This document shows, one piece after another, positions 18,085 to 26,313 of a DNA stretch of 64,000 nt. The notes beneath the pieces are model-generated. The model was not told the origin of the DNA and ran no database searches. It worked only from the letters and a program-made list of their open reading frames with translations. The position numbers and the translations under genes were made by a program. The stretch is from Variovorax sp. PBL-H6 (GTDB lineage: Bacteria > Pseudomonadota > Gammaproteobacteria > Burkholderiales > Burkholderiaceae_C): assembly GCF_901827155.1 (NCBI RefSeq), contig NZ_LR594659.1, forward strand, positions 4,464,001 through 4,528,000. Reading direction: 5' to 3'. Every line of letters begins with the position of its first letter. Within the stretch, counting starts at the first letter, position 1.

Positions 18085-19295
18085 CCCACTCCGTGCTGAT
18101 CTTTCTCTTCAAGGCCGGCGACCATTGCGCACCGGTGGACCGCGCCTTTCCGCCGATCGCGGTGCTGCACGCACGCTCGGACAGCATGCAACATGGGGAG
18201 AACGGCTTGTTTGTCTCCGGCGCGCCGATGCAAGTCCAAGCGATACAGCTGGCCGGCGGAGCGAGGACCGAGGTCGACAGCTTCGGCTATGACTTTCGCT
18301 ACTTCAGTCCCGCGCAGCGGCAGGTGAGCGATGCCGCGACGCTCCGGCTGCAGGCGGCACTGGACCGCTTGCAGCCCCACGGCGCGCCCGCCGCCCCGGG
18401 GCTGGTTCCGATGGTCATGGCCACCGCCGGGCCGGAGCACCTGACCTTCTATCGCTACGTGCAGCAGGGCGAGCCCGGCGCCGTGTATCTGCAGTATCAC
18501 CGCGCTCCCCCGCAGCCCAATCTGCCATGGGGCGAGCTGGTGTCGCTCCTGCAGGCGGGGCAGCCTCGCCTGGCGCAGGCCTGGCCCTTGCTGAACGACG
18601 ACTGCTGGTTCAGCAAGTGGCGCTCGGACATCGAGATGGAGCGCAAGTTCACCTTCGAGGGCATACCGGACACTTGGCAGCTCATCAACCAGCTGTACGA
18701 CGAGGTGCTCGATCGCAAGCTCGCAGGCTACGTGCCCGAGTTGGATCGCGACTTCCAGGTCTTCGACTACGAGTCCCACATCTTCGAGGTCAGCGGCGAT
18801 CCGGATGAAGCCGGCTACATCTCATTCATTCCGCAAGCGGACGGCCGTATGACGCTCAAGCGCAAGTGGTTCATCGAGAACGCGGAGATCCGCCGTGAAA
18901 CCGTGGCGGGCAACCTGAACATCGAGCTCGGCCAGGCACCGGCGCATGTCAGGACGATGACCACCGCCAAGGTGCGCCGGCTGCCGGCGTTTCGCAGAAA
19001 GCGATTCGACGTCAACTTCGAATCGCTGCGCACCGGAAACGTCTATGGCGTGTACTTCGACATCTGCCGCACCACCTCCCCACGGCATGCCTTCGCCCAG
19101 TGCGAAGTCGAATACTGCCGCACCCGCACTTTCCATCCCCTGCGGGACGTCATGGAGGAGTTCGAGCACATTGCGGACTACGTCAAGCGGTTCCTGGAGC
19201 GCAAGCAGATCGCCTTTCGTCACGACACCTTCTCCAAGCTGGATTTCGTTCGCGAAGCCCAGGCCCTTGCGCAAACCCAACTCGCCACGTCCTGA
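18081..19295 (+). CDS. CYTH-like (triphosphate tunnel) protein, paralogue A
   Basis: Unrecognised protein of 404 residues with a likely C-terminal CYTH domain. About 180 N-terminal residues match nothing I know; then SDIEMERKFTFEG gives the ExExK signature (Glu185, Glu187, Lys189) that opens CYTH/triphosphate tunnel metalloenzymes such as ThTPase and class IV adenylate cyclase. Downstream are alternating charged strands (LKRKWFIEN, RRLPAFRRKRFDV, CEVEYCRTRT) of the sort that line the tunnel. I start at ATG 18081, overlapping the dikinase stop by 4 bp; the open frame upstream is antisense-free but lies inside the dikinase. It is a diverged paralogue of the next gene. It likely binds a triphosphate or polyphosphate. 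Confidence 0.65.
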   Translation: MTHSVLIFLFKAGDHCAPVDRAFPPIAVLHARSDSMQHGENGLFVSGAPMQVQAIQLAGGARTEVDSFGYDFRYFSPAQRQVSDAATLRLQAALDRLQPHGAPAAPGLVPMVMATAGPEHLTFYRYVQQGEPGAVYLQYHRAPPQPNLPWGELVSLLQAGQPRLAQAWPLLNDDCWFSKWRSDIEMERKFTFEGIPDTWQLINQLYDEVLDRKLAGYVPELDRDFQVFDYESHIFEVSGDPDEAGYISFIPQADGRMTLKRKWFIENAEIRRETVAGNLNIELGQAPAHVRTMTTAKVRRLPAFRRKRFDVNFESLRTGNVYGVYFDICRTTSPRHAFAQCEVEYCRTRTFHPLRDVMEEFEHIADYVKRFLERKQIAFRHDTFSKLDFVREAQALAQTQLATS

Positions 19296-19321
19296 ACCGG
19301 CATCTTCGGCACTTCACATCC

Positions 19322-20491
19322 ATGACTGATCTTTTCATTGCTTTCGGCGACTGGACCCTTCGTCACAACGAGCCGCTGCCGGCGCAGCGCGCAAGGTTGA
19401 GCCTGCGCTGCGCCCCGGCCAACGTGCGCGATCACCATCATTCGCTGCTACTCGACTTGCGCGGGGAGTTGGCGGCTTTCGGCGAAATCACCGATCACGG
19501 CCTGCGGCGCAGCGCCGAGCCCGCCGCGATTGCCTGCGCCAACCTGGCGGCGGATGAACTTCCGCTCGCTGTTGTCGCCCTGGATGGCGAAATGCTTCGC
19601 GTCACCCACCTTCTGACGCGAGTGGAAAAGCGCATCACCCACCTGATCAAAGCCCCCCATCCCGTCGCCATCTGCCGGGCCGAACACCTCATCGATACGC
19701 TACGCGAAGGCTTCGAGGTCAACCACCTCTACCTCAACAACTTCGAGTGCTACTACATCAAGGGCATGCCCGATACCGAGCTCGAGCAGAAGTTCAACAT
19801 CGCAGGTGAATACGACTATCACGTGCTGAATCGCCAATGGTACGCAGCACTGGACGATCGCCGCATCGGGGGCTTCGCTCCTCAACTGGGCGACGAGATC
19901 CAGCATTGGTCCTACGACAACGACTTTTGTCGCATCCAGCCCAATCCGGAGCGGATGGCCGGCTACGTCTCCATCATGCATTGGAGCCGGGTGCGCAAGT
20001 CCAGTTGGGACGATCCAGTCGTCACCTACAAGAAGAAGCTGTACCGTGAAGATGCGCTGGAGCGGTGGGAGCGCAACTATGCCGACCAGCGCATCACCGG
20101 TACGCCCGAGGAATCCATGGCGTCCTTCTTCAAGCTGCCGCTGTCCGCGCTGCCCTCGTGGCGGCGCACGCGCTGCGACATGGCGTGCGAAGCGGTGGAG
20201 ACCGGCAACATCTTCATGATCAATTTCGAGGACAGCCGCGTGCGCAACGATAACTCCCCACAAGGGCGGCTGCAGCAGTGCGAGATCGAATACCTGAAGA
20301 CACGCGGCCAGCCCGACGAGCGCCTGATCTACGCTGACCTTGCCAGGCTGAATGACGCGGTCGATGCATTCATGCTCAGCGTCGGCCTGGTGTGCGAGCG
20401 CACCAACTACTCGAAGCTGACCTTCCTGGAAGAGTACGTGCGCGAGCATCAGGACTGGCGCACGTTCAACGAGCGGGGTCAGAGGGCATGA
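19322..20491 (+). CDS. CYTH-like (triphosphate tunnel) protein, paralogue B
   Basis: 389 residues, same layout as the gene before it: an unassigned N-terminal part, then MPDTELEQKFNIAG with ExExK (Glu153, Glu155, Lys157), then strand-like basic and acidic stretches (VTYKKKLYRED, WRRTRCDMACEAV, CEIEYLKTRG) and a shared closing motif (TNYSKLTFLEEY against DTFSKLDFVREA in paralogue A). The two are clearly homologous but well diverged, which argues for separate roles or a heterodimer. The stop overlaps the next start by 4 bp. Enzymatic activity (triphosphatase, cyclase or sensor) cannot be decided from sequence. Confidence 0.65.
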   Translation: MTDLFIAFGDWTLRHNEPLPAQRARLSLRCAPANVRDHHHSLLLDLRGELAAFGEITDHGLRRSAEPAAIACANLAADELPLAVVALDGEMLRVTHLLTRVEKRITHLIKAPHPVAICRAEHLIDTLREGFEVNHLYLNNFECYYIKGMPDTELEQKFNIAGEYDYHVLNRQWYAALDDRRIGGFAPQLGDEIQHWSYDNDFCRIQPNPERMAGYVSIMHWSRVRKSSWDDPVVTYKKKLYREDALERWERNYADQRITGTPEESMASFFKLPLSALPSWRRTRCDMACEAVETGNIFMINFEDSRVRNDNSPQGRLQQCEIEYLKTRGQPDERLIYADLARLNDAVDAFMLSVGLVCERTNYSKLTFLEEYVREHQDWRTFNERGQRA

Positions 20492-21555
20492 ACAGCGTCG
20501 CTCTCGGGAATGGGGTCGTACGGCTGCGCCTGCGATGGGTCGGCGCAACCGGGGGCCTGGCTCACGCGTTGATGGATTTTCTGCAGCCGTGGTTCGTGCC
20601 TGTGGCTTTAGCGCGCACCGCGGACCTGACGCTCAACTTGCGGCCGGCTGTGGAATTCGACGCAGCAATGCGCACGCGTTGCGTCGAGCCCTTCGTTCTG
20701 CGTCGCAGTTCGGCCGCAATCTTCAATCTGGAAGTCAAGCGCGGCGTCTCGGCGGAGGGCTTGAAGCTCGCTTGGGACGAGGAGCGCGAGGTGGGCTACG
20801 AGATCGACGCAACGGCAGCGTGCGTTGACTTCTATGGTGAAGCCGACACGGCCTTCATCCATCTGATCGAGCTGGTGCGCTACTACGGGCTGCTCACCGA
20901 GCAGGCGCACGGGACCCTGGTCTTGCACAGTGCGGCTGTCAGGCACCGCGACAGCGATGATGTCATTGCGCTCGTTGGCGCCAAAGGCGCCGGCAAGACC
21001 ACGACCATGCTCTCGCTGTTGACCAGCGGCGAATATGTCTACTTCTCCGGCGACAAGCTGCTGCTAGACCACAGGGATGGCCAGTTCAGGGCGCGAGGCT
21101 GGCCTGACTACCCCCATGTCGGGATCGGCACACTGCGCAGCCATGTCGATCTGGCGAAACGGCTGGGCGTCGGCTTCGAGGCCGACGACGGCACGCCATT
21201 GCCTGATTACCACAAGGTGTTGCTTGAGCCGTCCCGCTACCTGGCCGCGATCGGCAAGCCCTCGCAGGCACGCGGTCGGTTGAGCCGGGTCATCTTGCCC
21301 CGGATCCACGAGGGCAGGCAGGCGCAACAGGTTGCGGTGGAAAGGACCGAGAAGGAAGCCATGTCGCCCAGCGACCTGTTCGAGTGGCCGCACCAGTTCG
21401 TCACTGCGACCTGGCATGGTTTGCCGTGGGCCACGCGCGCATACGCGGCGGAGGTGCCCAGCGACACGATGCGCGCCCTGCAGAGCTTGCCGTGGGACTA
21501 CCGCTTCGGCGTGGACGCCGTGCCTGCGGCCCAGGTAGTCGAGGAGGCTCTGTGA
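20488..21555 (+). CDS. HPr kinase-like P-loop kinase
   Basis: 355 residues with an HprK-type C-terminal kinase half. LVLHSAAV is followed by Walker A GAKGAGKTTT (164-173) and then FSGDKLLLD, the order seen in HPr serine kinase and in the HprK-like kinases of peptide natural-product clusters. The N-terminal 140 residues are not recognised. No HPr or PTS gene is nearby, so the target is probably not HPr but another protein or a small molecule of this pathway. Overlaps both neighbours by 4 bp. Confidence 0.72.
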   Translation: MNSVALGNGVVRLRLRWVGATGGLAHALMDFLQPWFVPVALARTADLTLNLRPAVEFDAAMRTRCVEPFVLRRSSAAIFNLEVKRGVSAEGLKLAWDEEREVGYEIDATAACVDFYGEADTAFIHLIELVRYYGLLTEQAHGTLVLHSAAVRHRDSDDVIALVGAKGAGKTTTMLSLLTSGEYVYFSGDKLLLDHRDGQFRARGWPDYPHVGIGTLRSHVDLAKRLGVGFEADDGTPLPDYHKVLLEPSRYLAAIGKPSQARGRLSRVILPRIHEGRQAQQVAVERTEKEAMSPSDLFEWPHQFVTATWHGLPWATRAYAAEVPSDTMRALQSLPWDYRFGVDAVPAAQVVEEAL

Positions 21556-22130
21556 AGCAACTGAGAGTCAGCCTCATCGCGCCGAGCGGCGCCGGCAAGA
21601 GCACCGTCGCAAGCTTGCTGAAGTCCGCATTCGAGCAGTCAGGGCTCAGCGTGCAGATCCTGAAGCTTGCAGCCCCGCTGTACCAGCTGCAAGCCGGCTT
21701 CTACCGCGAATGCGGGGTGGAATTGACGGCCGGCCAGCAAGACCAGCACCTGCTGGAGGTCATCGCAACCGAGATGCGCCGCATCGCGCCGCAATCCCTG
21801 GTGCGCCATTTCGGCGGACGCCTCGCCGGCACCGACACCGATGTGGTGCTCAACGATGATCTGCGAGACGACCAGACCGACTGGCCCTGGCTGCAGCGCA
21901 ACGGCTTCACCGTGGTTCGCGTGTTGGCTGGCGCAGTCCTGCGCAACCAGCGGCTGCAAGGCCGCGGCGATCTGACCTTGGTGAAGGACAGTCCGCTCGA
22001 TGCGCAGATCACGCGAATCCGCGAAGACCACACGGTGACCAACGAAGGCTCGCTTGACACGCTGCGCGTCCAGGTGGAGGCGCTGGCGGCCTCGCTGTTG
22101 CAGCCCGCAGCCGCCGCCGCACGGACTTGA
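21552..22130 (+). CDS. Small P-loop kinase (nucleoside monophosphate kinase-like)
   Basis: 192 residues with Walker A IAPSGAGKST at 9-18 and a later DVVLNDDLRDDQTDW stretch that may hold the Walker B or substrate aspartates. The size and layout suit a dNMP kinase or other small-molecule kinase; the LRDDQ run and the deoxynucleotide-kinase-like spacing are suggestive only. Start is GTG at 21552, overlapping the HprK-like gene by 4 bp. Phosphate acceptor unknown. Confidence 0.65.
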   Translation: MKQLRVSLIAPSGAGKSTVASLLKSAFEQSGLSVQILKLAAPLYQLQAGFYRECGVELTAGQQDQHLLEVIATEMRRIAPQSLVRHFGGRLAGTDTDVVLNDDLRDDQTDWPWLQRNGFTVVRVLAGAVLRNQRLQGRGDLTLVKDSPLDAQITRIREDHTVTNEGSLDTLRVQVEALAASLLQPAAAAART

Positions 22131-22136
22131 TCCGAA

Positions 22137-23795
22137 ATGGCATTGCCGCGCATCGTGTGGTTGCTGGTCGACGGACTGCCGCACGAGCTGGTGCGCGCCT
22201 ACAGCGCGGCGTGCCCGGGCTCGGGACTGGCGGCTTTGCACGCGCAGCATCGCACCGTGCCGTTGACGCCGCTGGCGCCGAACTGCCAGACGCCGCCTTC
22301 GCTGTTCACGATCTGGAGCGGACGAGAGTCAGAGGAGCACAGATTGCTGGGCTACGACGTGCCCCAAGCCGTCAAAGGCGATCCCACGGCCTATGTCGAA
22401 GGCTTCCAGGCCTGGCCCAGGGACATCAGGATGGTTTGGGACCTCTATGCCGATCAGCTTCACACCATCCGCACCTGTGCGGCGCCCTTCGTTCAGCCTG
22501 ATCGCCTCTGGCCCTGGCTGCTGTCGGCCACCGATGTATTTCGCCCGCCCCTGGCCGCTCCGCGCGTGCTCGGTGACGGTGAGATCCTGTCGATCGCCGC
22601 GTTGGCGCTCAACTTGCGCGTCGAGGCCAACGACCGTGAAATCGTGCTGCTCGATGACCAAGGTTGCGAATGCTGGCGCTGCGCGTTCAGCTCTGGCCAA
22701 CCTGAAGAGCCCTGGCTCCTGTCCGTCGCGGTGGCGGGCGACACGCACCTCGCCCTGCGCCTGCGCGGCGCGTGGATCGACGGGCAGCCCAAACTGATCT
22801 TCCTTGGCTATCACCCGGTACTGGTGCATGGCACCGCCGCGGAGGCACGCACGCGCAGGGGCCGCGCGACGCCCTACGTCGTGGCCAATCCAGGCAAGCT
22901 CTACGCGGGTGGCGAGCTGGGCCGGCGCATTGACCAAGGCGGCCAGGGGCTGGCCGAGGAATTGCTGGTTTCGCTGATGCATGACGTCCATGACAGCTTT
23001 GCAGCAGACATACTTGGCGCCGTGCAGGCCGGTGACGCGGACCTCGTTGTCGGCTACTACCCCGTGATCGACTTGCTGTGTCATCAACTGCTGCGCCACG
23101 CCGTAAGGAACGAGCAGCTGAACGGGCCTCTGGCCGGTGCCTTTCTTGAGGTCATGGACTGGCTGGACAAGCTGATCGCCGCGCTGGCCGAGCGGATCGG
23201 CCCGCAGGTGCGCTTCATCGTCAACTCCGACCACGGCATGCTGCCGATCGCGTGGGAGGTGAGCCCCAATGTCCTCTTCGCCAAACTCGGCTGGATCGCA
23301 AGCCGTCCGGATGGTGCCATCGATCCAACTCGATCGATCGTGTTCTTTCATCCTGCCGAGAACGGGTTGCTTGTGTTTCACCGGGAACGGCTGCGCGACA
23401 TCGGCATGACGGCAGGCGCGGTGATCGACTTGTTGGCGACTGCGGTCGCTGCGGCCGGATTGCCAGGGCTGAAGACCATTCCCGGCGCGCCTGCTCCTTT
23501 GGGCGAGGCTTGGCAGTCGGATCTCTATCTGCAATCGCCGCCGGGGGCGAGGGCCCGCGCCAATCTCCACGGCGAACTGGTCAAGCGCAGCACGAAAGGC
23601 GGTGACCACACTGTCTGCAGCTCGCAGCCCTGGCTGCGCGGAACACTGATCGACGCCGGCATGACCCGCTGGCTGCCCCCTTGCAACGGTGAACTAGCCC
23701 TCGCGCAACTGCTGCCTCTCGTCATGGCCGCGACCTCCCTTACCGGCGCCAAGGAAGCTGCCGGCATGCCGGACGAAGCCATCCCCAGCCCTTGA
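22137..23795 (+). CDS. Alkaline phosphatase-superfamily phosphodiesterase (NPP type)
   Basis: 552 residues of the type I phosphodiesterase/nucleotide pyrophosphatase group. Metal and nucleophile motifs: LLVDGLPHE (Asp12), NCQTPPS (probable nucleophile Thr52), a YYPVIDLLCHQ motif with Asp and His, and NSDHGM. The middle (about 150-250) carries an inserted beta-rich region not typical of the smallest members. There is no signal peptide, so unlike many NPPs it should act in the cytoplasm. It starts 6 bp after the kinase gene. Hydrolysis of a phosphodiester or pyrophosphate in the pathway is the best guess. Confidence 0.78.
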   Translation: MALPRIVWLLVDGLPHELVRAYSAACPGSGLAALHAQHRTVPLTPLAPNCQTPPSLFTIWSGRESEEHRLLGYDVPQAVKGDPTAYVEGFQAWPRDIRMVWDLYADQLHTIRTCAAPFVQPDRLWPWLLSATDVFRPPLAAPRVLGDGEILSIAALALNLRVEANDREIVLLDDQGCECWRCAFSSGQPEEPWLLSVAVAGDTHLALRLRGAWIDGQPKLIFLGYHPVLVHGTAAEARTRRGRATPYVVANPGKLYAGGELGRRIDQGGQGLAEELLVSLMHDVHDSFAADILGAVQAGDADLVVGYYPVIDLLCHQLLRHAVRNEQLNGPLAGAFLEVMDWLDKLIAALAERIGPQVRFIVNSDHGMLPIAWEVSPNVLFAKLGWIASRPDGAIDPTRSIVFFHPAENGLLVFHRERLRDIGMTAGAVIDLLATAVAAAGLPGLKTIPGAPAPLGEAWQSDLYLQSPPGARARANLHGELVKRSTKGGDHTVCSSQPWLRGTLIDAGMTRWLPPCNGELALAQLLPLVMAATSLTGAKEAAGMPDEAIPSP

Positions 23796-23818
23796 ACTTC
23801 ACCACGGCACTGCCAAGC

Positions 23819-24592
23819 ATGATCAAGTCTGTTCTGTTCGACATCGACGGTACGCTGATTGCACGCGGACAGGCGCTGCCCGGCGCCATCGAGGCCCTGG
23901 CCAGCGTCCGTCGCCACGGGATCGCCATGCGCTTCCTCACCAATATCACCGGCCGCGGGCCGGAGCTGATCGCGGCTGAGCTGCAGCGCCAGGGACTACC
24001 CATCGAGGGCCACGAGATCCAGACCGCGACGACCGCATGCGTCGAGTACCTCAAGTCTCGGCCCGGGATGACCTGCCACCTGATCGTGCCGCCCTCGGTC
24101 CGGCCGATGTTCGACGGTGTCGCGATCGATGATCAAGAGCCCGATGTGGTGGTGATCAGCGATATCGGCGAGCAGTTCAACTTTCAGGTGCTGAATCGGG
24201 CATTCCTGATGCTGCGGGCCGGGGCTGAACTGGTGGTGCCCCAGAAAGGGCTGTTCTGGTTCGACCATGACGGCCCCAAGCTCGATTGCGGCAGCTTCAT
24301 CGTCGGGCTGGAAGCCGCCACTGGCAAAGAGGCGACCGTCACCGGCAAGCCTGCCGAGCTTTTTTTCCATCGGGCACTCGCCCATGTCGACTGCCGTGCC
24401 AACGAAACGCTGGTGATCGGCGACGACCTCGGGACCGATGTGCTCGGTGCCGCGCGCATCGGCGCCGCCTCGGCATTGGTAGGCACCGGCAAATACGCGC
24501 CCGGCGCCGAACGCACCGGCCCGGTCCGGCCCGACTACTTCCTGCCGACACTTGAGTTGCTGCCGCGTCTGCTGAGCACGCTCAGGGGATAG
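23819..24592 (+). CDS. HAD-IIA phosphatase (NagD-like)
   Basis: 257 residues of the HAD superfamily with a C2-type cap, like NagD and phosphoglycolate phosphatase of the IIA class. Motif I FDIDGTL (Asp8, Asp10), motif II LTNITG, motif III lysine in VTGKPAELFF and motif IV IGDDLGTDVLGA are all present, so a working phosphatase is expected. I start at ATG 23819; a TTG at 23792 overlapping the previous stop by 4 bp is an alternative that would restore the operon's pattern of 4-bp overlaps. Substrate presumably a pathway phosphate ester. Confidence 0.85.
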   Translation: MIKSVLFDIDGTLIARGQALPGAIEALASVRRHGIAMRFLTNITGRGPELIAAELQRQGLPIEGHEIQTATTACVEYLKSRPGMTCHLIVPPSVRPMFDGVAIDDQEPDVVVISDIGEQFNFQVLNRAFLMLRAGAELVVPQKGLFWFDHDGPKLDCGSFIVGLEAATGKEATVTGKPAELFFHRALAHVDCRANETLVIGDDLGTDVLGAARIGAASALVGTGKYAPGAERTGPVRPDYFLPTLELLPRLLSTLRG

Positions 24593-24595
24593 GCG

Positions 24596-25354
24596 ATGCT
24601 GATAGCCCAGCTCTCCGACCTGCATGTCGACGCGGCTGATTCGGCCAACACGCGGCGAGTACGTTCGGCACTGGCGGCGCTGGCCCAAGTGCGGCCGCAG
24701 CCCCGGCTCGTGCTCGTCACCGGAGACCTCACGCAGCACGGAAGACCGCAACAGTATGAGCTGCTGCGAAATCTGCTGGGCGATTGCGGCCCTTGCGCGC
24801 TGGTCCCTGGAAACCACGACGACGCGACGCTGCTCCATCGCCTGTTCCCCGATGTGTCGCCACCTCGCGGCGGAATGCTGCGCCTCGAAGTCGAGGGCTT
24901 GAGGCTGCTGCTCGCCGACAGCTGCGTCGCCCGCCAGGACCACGGCGAGCTGGGCAAAAACTTGCTGCAAAGCATGGCGCTGGAACTGGATTGCGACCCT
25001 CGGCCCACCTTGCTGGCAATGCATCACCCGCCCGTGCCCGCGCACGTACCGGCGATGGAAGGAATGGGCATGCGCCAAGTCGCGGCGTTCCAGGAATGGG
25101 TCGCGCGGCGCGCCTGCATCATCGCGATCCTGGCAGGCCACTATCACCAAGCGCAGTTCGCCACCTTGCCCGCGGGCTGCCCCGTCATCGTCGCGCCTTC
25201 GGTGGCTCCGCCCCTGGTGGCCGATTTCACGGCGCCTTCCTTTCAGGTCGAAGCCAAGGCCCCCGCGGGCCTGCTGCATCTGTGGAAGCAGCGCCGCCTC
25301 AGCTCCCATTTTTTCATCTGCGACCTTCCGGCAGCCAACCCCCTGCAAAAATGA
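24596..25354 (+). CDS. Calcineurin-like metallophosphoesterase (CpdA-like)
   Basis: 252 residues with all five motifs of the dimetal phosphoesterase fold: QLSDLH (Asp8, His10), TGDLT, PGNHD, MHHPP and GHYH. The closest general type is CpdA/3',5'-cyclic-nucleotide phosphodiesterase or other small class III members. It follows the HAD gene by 3 bp and overlaps the transporter by 4 bp. Third phosphoesterase in a row, each from a different fold. Whether the substrate is a cyclic nucleotide or a pathway intermediate is open. Confidence 0.82.
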   Translation: MLIAQLSDLHVDAADSANTRRVRSALAALAQVRPQPRLVLVTGDLTQHGRPQQYELLRNLLGDCGPCALVPGNHDDATLLHRLFPDVSPPRGGMLRLEVEGLRLLLADSCVARQDHGELGKNLLQSMALELDCDPRPTLLAMHHPPVPAHVPAMEGMGMRQVAAFQEWVARRACIIAILAGHYHQAQFATLPAGCPVIVAPSVAPPLVADFTAPSFQVEAKAPAGLLHLWKQRRLSSHFFICDLPAANPLQK

Positions 25355-26313
25355 ACAACCTCATCGGCGTTGCATTGGTGCTGTTCTTCGTGCTGCTGTC
25401 GGCGGTGAACGGAGTTTTCCTGTCCGCGTTCCTAGTCAACGTGGATGTCTACGTCACCCTGCTGTGCGTCTTCACGCTGATCGCAGTGCTGTTCAATGCG
25501 TACACCTTCTGGGCGCATGGCCGGATCTACCGGCGCTTCTCGCGCCAGGTGTGGCTCTACATCGGCCTGTCGAACCTGACCACCGTGGGCAACTGGTTCG
25601 GCTTCTTCTTCGCGGTGAAGCATCTCGAGCCGGCGATATCGGCCACGCTGATCAATTCCGTGTTGCCGCTGGCAACCATCGGCATCGCCATCGTCCTGCT
25701 CGGCCAGCGCCGGCGCGAACCTGCCGAGCTGCTGTCCGCCGTCGCTCTCATGGCAGCGATGCTGATCACCGCCGGGGTGGTTTTCTCCGGACAGTCGAGC
25801 CGGCCCGCGGTGGGGTTCGACAGCTATGTTTTCGGTGTGGCCATGTCGCTGGTCTGCGGCATCTCCATGGCCTTGAACACCGTGGTGGCCAAAAAGCTCA
25901 ACACCCTTGGCGTGGCCCCTTCCACCATCATGGCCTACCGCTTCTTCCTGCTCATCCTGACCGCTGCTGTCCTGGTCGATGGTCCGGTGCTGCGGGCCGA
26001 TCTGCAGCAGTTCTATCCGGAAATGCTGTTCATCGCCATCCTCGGCAACCTGATTCCGCTGTTCTCGCTGCAGTTGGGTATCAAGCGGCTGAGCCCGGTG
26101 ACCGTGGTCTTCCTGAACGGCCTGGGGCCCATCACTCACTTCGTTGTGCAGATCGTGAGCGGCCTCTATGCGTTCTCGCCGGCCTCGCTTGCCAGCATCC
26201 TGTTTGCAACCATGGTCATCTGCGTGGGAGCCTACTACTCCAACCGCAGTCCCGGCACAAGGCGTACGGGCAAGTCCGCAATGCTGGAAGAGAGCACGAA
26301 GCATGCCGTCTGA
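25351..26313 (+). CDS. DMT/EamA-family membrane transporter
   Basis: 320 residues with ten predicted membrane helices arranged as two EamA halves (the first ending near SGQSS, the second beginning FDSYVFGVAMSL). DMT carriers typically move small metabolites or amino acids, often outward. I start at ATG 25351, overlapping the phosphoesterase stop by 4 bp; the frame is open far upstream but that part is antisense shadow of the preceding gene. Position at the operon's end suggests export of the product or import of a precursor. Confidence 0.82.
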   Translation: MNNLIGVALVLFFVLLSAVNGVFLSAFLVNVDVYVTLLCVFTLIAVLFNAYTFWAHGRIYRRFSRQVWLYIGLSNLTTVGNWFGFFFAVKHLEPAISATLINSVLPLATIGIAIVLLGQRRREPAELLSAVALMAAMLITAGVVFSGQSSRPAVGFDSYVFGVAMSLVCGISMALNTVVAKKLNTLGVAPSTIMAYRFFLLILTAAVLVDGPVLRADLQQFYPEMLFIAILGNLIPLFSLQLGIKRLSPVTVVFLNGLGPITHFVVQIVSGLYAFSPASLASILFATMVICVGAYYSNRSPGTRRTGKSAMLEESTKHAV

